NCBI RefSeq assembly: GCF_014692675.1
Contig: NZ_JABFCZ010000015.1
Coordinates: forward strand, 87,979-151,978
DNA length: 64,000 nucleotides
Origin: Roseibium aggregatum
GTDB lineage: Bacteria > Pseudomonadota > Alphaproteobacteria > Rhizobiales > Stappiaceae
Direction of reading: 5' to 3'
Shown here in pieces: positions 1 through 10,333 of the stretch; the stretch's first letter is position 1, and each line of letters begins with the position of its first letter. Both the position numbers and the translations under genes were made by a program. The notes beneath the pieces were generated by a model, which made no database searches, had not been told where the DNA came from, and saw only the letters and a program-made list of their open reading frames with translations.

Positions 1-467
1 AACCGCTCCCCGGTTGTTTCCAGGGCGATCCCGGCCAGATCCTCTTCCAGCCATTTTGAAAGTGCCCCGGCAAAACGGCAGCTGACTGTCGGCTCGGGAA
101 CGAACCCCACGTCCGCTTTCCCGTTCACCCCGGCCAGACGGACGGCGGATGAGAATCCGCAACCGTCTTCCCCGACCACGGCCGGCAGATCGACAGTGTC
201 GCCGAATTTCAGGGTACACGGGACCGGCGCGGCCGCAGGCGTCTCTTCCGCCGCTTCGGCTTCAGGAGACTGCCCCTCCGGCACGACGGAGCGATCCGGT
301 TTCGTCAACGGCACGGGAGCGACTGAACTTTCCGGTTCAGGCCGTTTGTCCGGCACCGGTGCCGCCGACGGCACGACGAAGCCGTAGCCGGGAACCGGCA
401 GGCCAAGTATTGCGGCAGCCAGGAAAATTACGGCACACCGGCGCTGTCCTCGGCCCATGGCGTTCAT
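1..467 (-). CDS. Extensin-like secreted protein (partial, truncated by window edge)
   Basis: Read leftward from an ATG at 467 and still open at position 1, so only about 155 codons are present. A purine-rich GGGAAGGGGA lies just before the ATG; a second in-frame ATG at 458 is possible. The start has a short basic stretch, a hydrophobic signal segment (VIFLAAAILGLPVPG) and then a Pro/Ala/Glu-rich linker to about residue 85. The following part carries VPCTLKFG, GCGFSSAV and SCRFAGALSKWLEEDL. This spacing of Cys and the Trp matches the extensin-like C-terminal family found in rhizobial secreted proteins of unknown function. The family call is from memory of the pattern; the missing 3' end prevents a firmer one. 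Confidence 0.7.
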   Translation of the reverse strand, partial: MNAMGRGQRRCAVIFLAAAILGLPVPGYGFVVPSAAPVPDKRPEPESSVAPVPLTKPDRSVVPEGQSPEAEAAEETPAAAPVPCTLKFGDTVDLPAVVGEDGCGFSSAVRLAGVNGKADVGFVPEPTVSCRFAGALSKWLEEDLAGIALETTGER

Positions 468-567
468 CCGTCCCCTTCCCTTCAAACCCGTCCTGCGCTA
501 CCGATAGCAAACACAGCAAAATACGTCGATTTGGCGACCCATAGCCAGATCAGATCAAGAGACGGCC

Positions 568-1194
568 ATGACACTGGAACTCTATTCGGCATATGTGGTT
601 GCAACACTGATCCTGCTTGCGATCCCCGGCCCGACCATCATGCTGGTCATCAGCTACGCCCTGGCACAGGGACGCCGGTCGGCGACCGCCAGTGTGCTCG
701 GCGTGGCTTTGGGTGACGCGACCGCCGCGACGGCCTCGCTTCTGGGCCTCGGCGCGCTCCTGGCGGCATCCGCCAGCCTGTTTGCGGTCCTCAAATGGGT
801 CGGTGCGGCTTATCTGTTCTGGATCGGACTGAAAATGTGGCGCGCCCGCGCCCATGGCCTCGATACGGTCACTGTGGCCCGGGTCCCGCCGCTCAAGGTG
901 TTCCGGCACGCCTATATCGTTACGGCTCTCAATCCGAAGGGCATCGTCTTCTTCATGGCCTTTCTGCCGCATTTCGTCGTGGCGGACGCGCCGATCGCCC
1001 CGCAGCTGTTCCTGCTGGGGGCCACGTTCGTCGTACTCGGGATAGCCAATGCCGCCGTTTACGCCCTGGCGGCAGCCGCCATCGGCGAACGGATGCGCAG
1101 CCCGTCGCTGGTCCGTCTGATCAATCGTGTCGGGGGAGGTTTCCTGATGTCCGCCGCCTTCATGACGGCAACGCTGCAACGCAGCTCCACTTGA
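568..1194 (+). CDS. LysE/RhtB family amino-acid exporter
   Basis: A 208-residue integral membrane protein with about six hydrophobic segments, the usual length of LysE-family translocators that export amino acids or related metabolites across the inner membrane. The family signature AIPGPTIML sits in the first membrane segment (PGP at residues 20-22), and a second conserved block ALNPKGIVFFMAFLP lies mid-protein. The ATG follows AAGAGACGGCC. It is transcribed alone and converges on the DUF2336 gene, with only 7 bases between the two stop codons. The substrate cannot be read from sequence. A second LysE-type gene lies at 19707-20342. Confidence 0.88.
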   Translation: MTLELYSAYVVATLILLAIPGPTIMLVISYALAQGRRSATASVLGVALGDATAATASLLGLGALLAASASLFAVLKWVGAAYLFWIGLKMWRARAHGLDTVTVARVPPLKVFRHAYIVTALNPKGIVFFMAFLPHFVVADAPIAPQLFLLGATFVVLGIANAAVYALAAAAIGERMRSPSLVRLINRVGGGFLMSAAFMTATLQRSST

Positions 1195-1201
1195 GCCGTT
1201 T

Positions 1202-2329
1202 CTAGCGTTTCACCGCAAACGCAACCGTGTTCTTTGCGGAATTATCTTCCGGTTCGGCCTGCTTTTTCATGTTCTTTTCCGCGTTCTCGCGGATGGCAAT
1301 GAGCGACCGGCTCGCAGCGTCATCGGTAAATTGCTTGTAGCGCTGGATGGCGTCATTGACTGCCAGACCTGACATGCCCAGGTGCCGGGCGCGCATGGTC
1401 AGGATGTTCTTGAAGGCATCTTCGGAAACACCATTCGCCTTGCAGATGATGATGAGCGGCTTGTCCGACTTGCTGTAGACCAGCTTCGAGACGGCAGCGA
1501 CCGGAAGATGGCTGACCTTGGCAAGCAGGATGCCCAGTTCCGTCGCCCTGTCGGAGCGTGCGAACAGCCGCACCGCGTCGTCCAGCTTGGCCTTGCCGTT
1601 CTGGACGTCCCTGATCAGCTGATCCGACTGCTCCTTGGCTTCGGAGAGCCTCCGCGCGCGCGCGGCCACTTCCTCTGCGGCCCGTTCCGCCATCACCATG
1701 ACCAGCGTGTTGTCAGCGCCGAGTTCCTTGACCCGTTCCGTCAGTTCCTCGGACAGGAACGGCACCAGCATCCGTGCCGCATCATCCGGCAGGTCGGTAC
1801 GATTGATCAGCGCTTCCTGAATGGCCGGATAGGCCATCGAACGATCGACCAGCCGGAGAAATGTTTCCTCGCTGAAACTGGCGCCGGCGTTATTGGCAAC
1901 CTTCGTCAGGACCTGATTGTCGCCGCGCGACACGATGACGCGGGTCACGATTTCCTCGACCTTCTGCCGCCCCGCAATCGCCTTCAGGTGATCCTGAGAG
2001 CCGGTCGAGGCGATCTCCGCAAGGTCTTCCGCCTGCAGGACCGGAGACTCCTCCAGCACCGGCTGGGCCACATCGATCTGGTCCTTGGCCAGCTTGACCA
2101 TGAGGTCGTGGGGAGCGGATGCATGGGAACTGACCCGCTTTGCGAGCGCCCGGCGGGCCTCGTCTTCAAGCTGGCCCAGCACGCGCATCACGATATCGCC
2201 GAACATCAGGCTGACCTGCTCGGCCTGATCGGACTCCGTGGACACAAAAAGGTCTGTCAAAGCCGCAACCAGACTTTTGCGTCCACCCGTGCTACTGTCT
2301 TTTGCAAGCTGGGAAAGCTTGGTCAGCAT
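1202..2329 (-). CDS. DUF2336 domain-containing protein
   Basis: A 375-residue soluble, helix-rich protein with no signal peptide or membrane segment. It is recognised as DUF2336 by the run of short HEAT-like helices and blocks such as DVAQPVLEESPVLQ, EIASTGS and VSRGDNQVL. A second member at 12905-13990 has the same blocks in the same order (VAEPLLKKSTVLRD, RIADTSGN, VRRGDLRV), so the two are paralogues. AGGGAAGATCA precedes the ATG. Function is unknown; this family is frequent in alphaproteobacteria. The last 40 residues are Lys/Glu-rich (KNMKKQAEPEDNS) and probably disordered. Confidence 0.8.
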   Translation of the reverse strand: MLTKLSQLAKDSSTGGRKSLVAALTDLFVSTESDQAEQVSLMFGDIVMRVLGQLEDEARRALAKRVSSHASAPHDLMVKLAKDQIDVAQPVLEESPVLQAEDLAEIASTGSQDHLKAIAGRQKVEEIVTRVIVSRGDNQVLTKVANNAGASFSEETFLRLVDRSMAYPAIQEALINRTDLPDDAARMLVPFLSEELTERVKELGADNTLVMVMAERAAEEVAARARRLSEAKEQSDQLIRDVQNGKAKLDDAVRLFARSDRATELGILLAKVSHLPVAAVSKLVYSKSDKPLIIICKANGVSEDAFKNILTMRARHLGMSGLAVNDAIQRYKQFTDDAASRSLIAIRENAEKNMKKQAEPEDNSAKNTVAFAVKR

Positions 2330-2689
2330 TGATCTTCCCTGGCGCGGTTCACTCCCATCTTCGGAAGATTAGCCGGCGCGCGTTAACATTGCGCTACTAT
2401 TATTGGAAAAAATTATTAACGATAATCCAACGCACTCGAGGCACTTAGATCAAAAAATCTATTGATTGGGCTTACCTCAATACAACCATTGAATGAAGAA
2501 TTGTTAAAATACAATCGAGTCGAGATACTATCCGAAACGAAGTAATCCGCGCCGGTCGTCAAAGCCCGCCGCGGCGGACGGCCTCCGTACATTCAACAGG
2601 CCTGCTGCGATGCAGCATCTTTTTTCCTTCGCAACCGGCACGCTGTCCCCTACAGTCTGATCGTTCGAGAAGGTAATCGGGAGGCCAAT
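2330..2689. other. Gene-free interval of 360 bases upstream of a microprotein gene
   Basis: Between the DUF2336 start and the microprotein start. It is AT-rich at 2390-2520 (for example AAAAAATTATTAACGATAATCC), as expected for promoter DNA of the leftward gene. From about 2530 the composition returns to GC-rich, and a short hairpin followed by a T run lies at 2603-2626 (annotated separately). No protein-coding frame with a ribosome site was seen. Confidence 0.5.
2603..2626 (+). terminator. Small hairpin plus T-run (terminator of a possible small RNA)
   Basis: TGCTGC (2603-2608), loop GAT, GCAGCA (2612-2617), then TCTTTTTTCC. The 6-bp stem with T-run resembles an intrinsic terminator on the plus strand. 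No plus-strand gene ends here, so it would end either a small RNA starting in the AT-rich stretch upstream or a leader before the microprotein gene at 2690. Confidence 0.4.
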
Positions 2690-2773
2690 ATGATCCTGAC
2701 ACGCAACCTGAATATGATTGCCTTTTTTGTCGCGTTCCTGTTTCTGACGGCAATCGTGCTCGGCATCTTCTGA
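2690..2773 (+). CDS. 27-residue single-pass membrane microprotein
   Basis: ATG at 2690 is preceded by GGGAGGCCAAT, a strong ribosome site at normal spacing. The frame encodes 27 residues and stops with TGA at 2771-2773. The polar start (MILTRNLN) is followed by one hydrophobic helix of about 18 residues (MIAFFVAFLFLTAIVLGI), so a small inner-membrane protein is expected. The good ribosome site, the clean polar-then-hydrophobic layout and the position in otherwise gene-free DNA support it as real. No family assignment is possible and no function is claimed. Confidence 0.6.
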   Translation: MILTRNLNMIAFFVAFLFLTAIVLGIF

Positions 2774-2975
2774 TTGATACCCGAGCCGCATGGCAATCTG
2801 GACCTGAGAATACAAAAGGCGGAACACACTGCCTGAGGCGAAGAAATCGCCGGGCGCTTTTCCTTAAATAAGTTAACCGGTGCATGGGGCGGCTGAGCCC
2901 GGGGAATAATATTCTCCGGCAACGTGAACTGCTGCCGGTCATTCCTGAAAATCCGGCCTGAAAACCGAAGATGCG

Positions 2976-3000
2976 AAAGCCGGCTTCCACAGCCGGCTTT
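2976..3000 (-). terminator. Perfect 10-bp hairpin downstream of azoR
   Basis: AAAGCCGGCT (2976-2985), loop TCCAC, AGCCGGCTTT (2991-3000). It lies 9 bases beyond the azoR stop in the direction of azoR transcription, with the A/T ends of the stem supplying a short T tract on either strand. Likely intrinsic terminator. Confidence 0.7.
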
Positions 3001-3009
3001 CCGCGTTGT

Positions 3010-3609
3010 TCAGGCAGCCTGCGCCGCTGCGCCAATGGCCGAAAGGGCCCCTTCGCGCGCATTCTCGTTGCTCATCAGCTGATCTGCAGCAATGACCGTC
3101 ACATCATCGATGCCCAGAAAACCCAGCACATGGCGCAGATAGCCGGTGGCGAAATCATAGTCGGAACCGACCTTCACACCGCCGGATGCGACCACCAGAT
3201 AGACCTTCTTGTTTTCCAGAAGGCCGACCGGGCCGTTTTCCGTATAACGGAACGTTTCCCGGGCACGGGCGACCAGGTCGATCCAGATCTTGAGCGATGC
3301 GGGCAGCGAGAAATTATAGACCGGGACGCCGATCACGATCGTGTCCGCACTCTTCAGTTCGTTGACGAGCGTATCGGACAGGGCAAGTTTCAGGCGCTGT
3401 TCGGCGTTTCGTTCGGCCGGGTCGGTGAAGTTCGCCCCGATCCAGGCCTCGTCGATAACCGGCAGTCCGGTCGAGACGTCGCGGGTCAGAACCCGCGCGT
3501 CCGGCGCCCCTTCCAGAAGCTTCGTGACCAGGACGTCGCTCAATTCGCGTGTCACCGAGCCGTCCTTGCGGCCGGAGGTGTCGATTTTCAGTATCGTCTG
3601 ATGAGACAT
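3010..3609 (-). CDS. azoR: FMN-dependent NADH-azoreductase
   Basis: A 199-residue cytoplasmic flavodoxin-fold enzyme of the AzoR type, which uses FMN and NADH to reduce azo compounds and quinones and is usually linked to thiol and quinone stress. Evidence: the N-terminal strand and phosphate loop (ILKIDTSGRKDGSVTREL), GVPVYNFSLPASLKIWID (equivalent to the FMN-contact PMYNF region) and the later block YLVVASGG. ATG at 3609 is preferred over a start four codons upstream because GGAGAAG sits 6 bases before it. The start region lies inside a long inverted repeat (3590-3685) that could hide the ribosome site. The gene is followed by a hairpin terminator. Confidence 0.9.
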   Translation of the reverse strand: MSHQTILKIDTSGRKDGSVTRELSDVLVTKLLEGAPDARVLTRDVSTGLPVIDEAWIGANFTDPAERNAEQRLKLALSDTLVNELKSADTIVIGVPVYNFSLPASLKIWIDLVARARETFRYTENGPVGLLENKKVYLVVASGGVKVGSDYDFATGYLRHVLGFLGIDDVTVIAADQLMSNENAREGALSAIGAAAQAA

Positions 3610-3685
3610 GATCTTCTCCATTTCAGCGGCCCGAAGGCGTTTTGTTCACTGAAAATGGAGATAAGAAGCGCTATCAGACGATACT
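3590..3685. repeat. Long interrupted inverted repeat spanning the azoR translation start
   Basis: Outer arms AGTATCGTCTGAT (3590-3602, inside azoR codons 4-8) and ATCAGACGATACT (3673-3685) are perfect complements. Inner arms CTCCATTTCAG (3616-3626) and CTGAAAATGGAG (3649-3660) match with one extra base. The left inner arm contains the azoR Shine-Dalgarno sequence. The two 37-base halves lie at mirror positions about a 22-base centre. In the azoR mRNA this would fold into a long hairpin pairing both the ribosome site and early codons. Confidence 0.75.
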
Positions 3686-3725
3686 ATATTCGATATATTG
3701 AACAGTGCGTTCCCTGTTCGACGCC

Positions 3726-7451
<3,726 letters not shown>

Positions 7452-7473
7452 GTTATTGCCCTTTCGGCGCCTT

Positions 7474-8388
7474 TCAGGCGGCCTTTTTTTCCCGCGCTTG
7501 CGGTCCCATGCCGAGCATATGGCAGATCGCATAGGTCAGATCGGCCCGGTTCATGGTGTAGAAGTGGAAGTCGGAAATGCCCCGGTCGACCAGGTCCATC
7601 ACCTGCTCATAGGCGATACCGGCTCCGACCAGCTTGCGGGTTTCCGGATCGTTGTGGAGGCCGGCAAACCGGCGCGCCAGCCAGTCGGGGATCGACGTGC
7701 CGCATTTGGCCGAGAACGTCATCGTCTGCTCGAAATTGTGGATCGGCAGGATGCCCGGGATCACCGGAATGGAGATCCCCGCCTTGGCGACCCGCTCCAG
7801 ATAGTCCTCGAACATGTCGTTATCGAAGAAATACTGGGTGATGACCCGGTTCGCGCCGGCATCGACCTTGCGCTTCAGATTGTCGATTTCGCTCTGCCAG
7901 TCCGCGCTTTCCGGATGCCTTTCCGGATAGCCGGAAACCGAAATGTCGAAATCCGCGATGTTCTTGATGCCCGCCACCAGATCGGAGGCATAGGCATAGC
8001 CGTCCGCCTGGGGTTCGTAGAGCGCTCCGATGCCGTTGAGCGGATCGCCGCGAAGGGCGACGAGACTGCGCACGCCCAGGTCCCAGTAGTCCCGGATCAC
8101 CTCGTCGACCTCTGCCTTCGACGCTCCGACGCAGGTCAGGTGGGCCGCCGGGCGCAGGTCGGTTTCCTTGAGGAACCGTGCGACGGTCTTGTGAGTGGTT
8201 TCCCGCGTCGTTCCGCCGGCCCCGTAGGTCACGGAGACAAAGGACGGACCCAGCGGCTGCAGCCGCTCGGCGACCGACCAGAGATTTTCGGCCATCTTGT
8301 CCGACTTGGGCGGAAAGAATTCGAAGGACGCCGTGATCGGCGAGGAGGAAGCCAGGCGCGAACGCCGCGTCAGAAATTCTTGTGTCAT
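7474..8388 (-). CDS. metF: 5,10-methylenetetrahydrofolate reductase
   Basis: A 304-residue flavoprotein that reduces 5,10-methylene-THF to 5-methyl-THF, the substrate of MetH encoded next. The catalytic Glu motif SFEFFPPKS is at residues 21-29 (E23 equivalent to the E. coli catalytic Glu), followed by [10 protein letters not shown] and VALRGDP (FAD and folate contacts) and the late block HFYTMNR. Length is that of bacterial MetF. The ATG lies 2 bases after the stop of the upstream ArsR-methyltransferase gene, so translation is probably coupled. It belongs to the same operon as metH. Confidence 0.97.
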   Translation of the reverse strand: MTQEFLTRRSRLASSSPITASFEFFPPKSDKMAENLWSVAERLQPLGPSFVSVTYGAGGTTRETTHKTVARFLKETDLRPAAHLTCVGASKAEVDEVIRDYWDLGVRSLVALRGDPLNGIGALYEPQADGYAYASDLVAGIKNIADFDISVSGYPERHPESADWQSEIDNLKRKVDAGANRVITQYFFDNDMFEDYLERVAKAGISIPVIPGILPIHNFEQTMTFSAKCGTSIPDWLARRFAGLHNDPETRKLVGAGIAYEQVMDLVDRGISDFHFYTMNRADLTYAICHMLGMGPQAREKKAA

Positions 8389-8390
8389 GG

Positions 8391-9401
8391 TCAGGCAACC
8401 TCTCGGGTGGGATCGGCTACGGGCAGGTCGGTCACAACGCGCCGGTCCTGCGCAAGCCAGAGTGTCACAGTCAATTTTGTGTCGTCGTTTTCTTGTGGTG
8501 TCAGGTCGGTGACCTGTTCCAGATCGAGATCCAGGGTTTCCAGCCAGCGCTCCATCTGCTCGTGGCCAAAGCCCAGACGGCGGTGCGCATGGGATTCGCG
8601 CAGGAATTCCAGTTCGTGCGGCGCGAAATCGATGATCAGCAGACGCCCGCCGGGCCGCAGCGCCCGGGCTGCTTCCGCCAGCGCACGGGCGGGATCATCG
8701 AGGAAGTGGAGCACCTGATGGATCGCGACCACGTCGAAGGATCGGGGCGGAACGTTCAGGGCATAGATGTCGCCATACCGCACCTGGGCCTTGCTCAGAC
8801 CGGCGCGCGAAAGATTGGCACGTGCGACCGCAAGCATGTCATGGGAGGCGTCGATCCCAAGCGCGGAGACATAGTGGTCGGACAACAGTTCCAGCAGCCG
8901 GCCGGTGCCCGTGCCGAGATCGAGGAACGTCTGGAACGGCTTGTCGCCGAGCGCCTCCAGCATTGCCTTTTCGACGTCGGTATCCGCGGCATGCAACGAG
9001 CGCTCCTGGTCCCAGGTCAGCGCCTTGGAGGCAAAATAGGCGGCCGCTTCCTCCGCCTTGGCCTTGCGGATCGCCTTGAACCGCTCCTGGTCGCCGATCA
9101 GGATCGGGTCTTCGGCGGAGATCCGGGCCACGAGATCGCGGGCGATATCCCCCGCCGGGCCGTCCGCCAGACGGTAGTAGACCCAGCCGCCTTCGGGAAA
9201 GCGCAGGATCAGGCCGGCTTCCGCCAGCAGCTTCAGATGCCGGGAAATGCGCGGCTGGCTCTGGCGCAGGATTTCGGTAGCGTCCTTGACGGTCAGTTCG
9301 CTCTCGGCAAGCAGGGCAATCAGGCGCAGGCGTGTCGCCTCCCCGATCGCCCGCAGCGTGTTCAAGGTCGCGTCTACCGAAAGTGTCTGTTCGTCCGCCA
9401 T
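8391..9401 (-). CDS. ArsR-type regulator fused to SAM-dependent methyltransferase (SahR-like)
   Basis: Two-domain protein of about 336 residues. Residues 10-85 form an ArsR winged helix (RAIGEATRLRLIALL, QSQPRISRHLKLLAEAG, GGWVYYRL). The rest is a class I methyltransferase fold with the SAM loop LDLGTGTGRLLELL, GIDASHDM and VVAIHQVLHFLDDP. It heads the operon with metF and metH and lies directly behind an 18-bp palindrome. Known SahR regulators of methionine genes in Proteobacteria sense S-adenosylhomocysteine, and this fused form is common in alphaproteobacteria; here the SAM fold may be the sensor. ATG at 9401 is chosen; an in-frame TTG at 9413 is an alternative because the ribosome site is ambiguous. 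Confidence 0.88.
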   Translation of the reverse strand: MADEQTLSVDATLNTLRAIGEATRLRLIALLAESELTVKDATEILRQSQPRISRHLKLLAEAGLILRFPEGGWVYYRLADGPAGDIARDLVARISAEDPILIGDQERFKAIRKAKAEEAAAYFASKALTWDQERSLHAADTDVEKAMLEALGDKPFQTFLDLGTGTGRLLELLSDHYVSALGIDASHDMLAVARANLSRAGLSKAQVRYGDIYALNVPPRSFDVVAIHQVLHFLDDPARALAEAARALRPGGRLLIIDFAPHELEFLRESHAHRRLGFGHEQMERWLETLDLDLEQVTDLTPQENDDTKLTVTLWLAQDRRVVTDLPVADPTREVA

Positions 9402-9427
9402 CTCAGCCGTCAAGCCTCGTACGTTGA

Positions 9428-9445
9428 TATAAAGATATCTTTATA
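9428..9445. promoter_or_regulatory. 18-bp perfect palindrome, probable SahR-type operator
   Basis: TATAAAGATATCTTTATA is its own reverse complement and lies 26 bases upstream of the ArsR-methyltransferase ATG at 9401. ArsR-family proteins bind such symmetric AT-rich dyads, so autoregulation of the whole met operon is likely. That it matches the published SahR motif is from memory and was not checked. Confidence 0.75.
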
Positions 9446-9557
9446 CGAACAACTCAGCCGAAGCAAGAGATGAATGGTCGGGCCTTGTCAGGAAAGTGAA
9501 TGCATTCTGAAGACATTGCCGCGGGATCGCAGCATGTAAGACCTTCCAATTTAACGA

Positions 9558-9586
9558 GAAAAAGGCGCCGACTGACCGCCGGCGCC
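9558..9586 (-). terminator. Intrinsic terminator after the 9614-10183 gene
   Basis: On the minus strand GGCGCCG, a 9-base loop and CGGCGCC are followed by TTTTTCTCG. It lies 28 bases past the stop of the secreted-protein gene. A 7-bp GC stem plus U tract is a textbook Rho-independent terminator. Confidence 0.85.
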
Positions 9587-9613
9587 CCAACCGGGAAATG
9601 CAAAAGGGAAAGC

Positions 9614-10183
9614 CTACCTTATTTCGAAGGGCAACTGCACCGAAGCGCTCTGATCGCTATTGAGCTGGTCGCGCAAGGTTATCAGCAGCATATATTTGGC
9701 CTTGGGCGCACCGGTCAGGTTCACGGTCATATTCGCCATGTATTCCGTATTGAACGCATGACTGGCGAATTTGAACTCTCCGAAATCCCGTTTGCCGGCA
9801 AGAATATCCCCATCCGGCGAGAGAAGTTCGAAGTCCACGGCAATGTCCGACCGGTAGATGTCGTTTTCCTGTTTCCAGGTAAATCCGATCGGTTCCAGAT
9901 AGAGAAGTATTGTCTCACCCTGGGCAAAGACCGCATCGGGCCGCGGTTCGTAGAGGCCAAAACCGGCAGCCCGTTCCTTGACGAAAAGCGCCTTGTCGAT
10001 ACTGAGCGGCGCAGCCTTCCAGGCCTCGATGAGTCCCTCGCGCATGAGCTGCACCGCTTCCGTGCTCTTTCCGGCATCGAGCGCGGCTTCCGCCTCGCTC
10101 GCCGTATTCACCAGATCTCCGGCAAAAGCCGGCTGAAGCAGAGAAAATCCGATAGCCGCCGCCAGAACAAACTTTCGCAACAT
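9614..10183 (-). CDS. Secreted/periplasmic protein of unknown function
   Basis: A 189-residue protein starting with a clear signal peptide (MLRKFVLAAAIGFSLLQPAFA, likely cleavage after AFA) and no further membrane segment, so periplasmic or exported. ATG at 10183 is chosen because GGGGGTGA lies just upstream. The mature part opens with a helix of a tetratricopeptide-like flavour (ASEAEAALDAGKSTEAVQLM), and the rest looks beta-rich (GETILLYLEP, VDFELLSPDGDILAGK, YMLLITLRDQLN), suggestive of a beta-sandwich. I do not recognise the family. It stands alone, closed by its own terminator, downstream in orientation of the MscS-like gene's neighbour strand. Confidence 0.7.
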   Translation of the reverse strand: MLRKFVLAAAIGFSLLQPAFAGDLVNTASEAEAALDAGKSTEAVQLMREGLIEAWKAAPLSIDKALFVKERAAGFGLYEPRPDAVFAQGETILLYLEPIGFTWKQENDIYRSDIAVDFELLSPDGDILAGKRDFGEFKFASHAFNTEYMANMTVNLTGAPKAKYMLLITLRDQLNSDQSASVQLPFEIR

Positions 10184-10333
10184 GTCGTCACCCCCATCGA
10201 ACCGCCTGCAATCGCCTGGCGGCGATCGCAGCAATTGTGTCATGCAGGAGAGTAGCGGAAGCGGAGCCCGCGGAAATTGACCAGGCTCAACAACTCCAGG
10301 TTCGACATCCGCAACGGGCCGGGCCGGGAGTGG

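Noticed and set aside
9428..9500. Cobalamin or SAM/SAH riboswitch before the met operon
   Set aside because: The leader before the ArsR-methyltransferase gene is short and contains only the palindrome, with no riboswitch-like conserved core seen.
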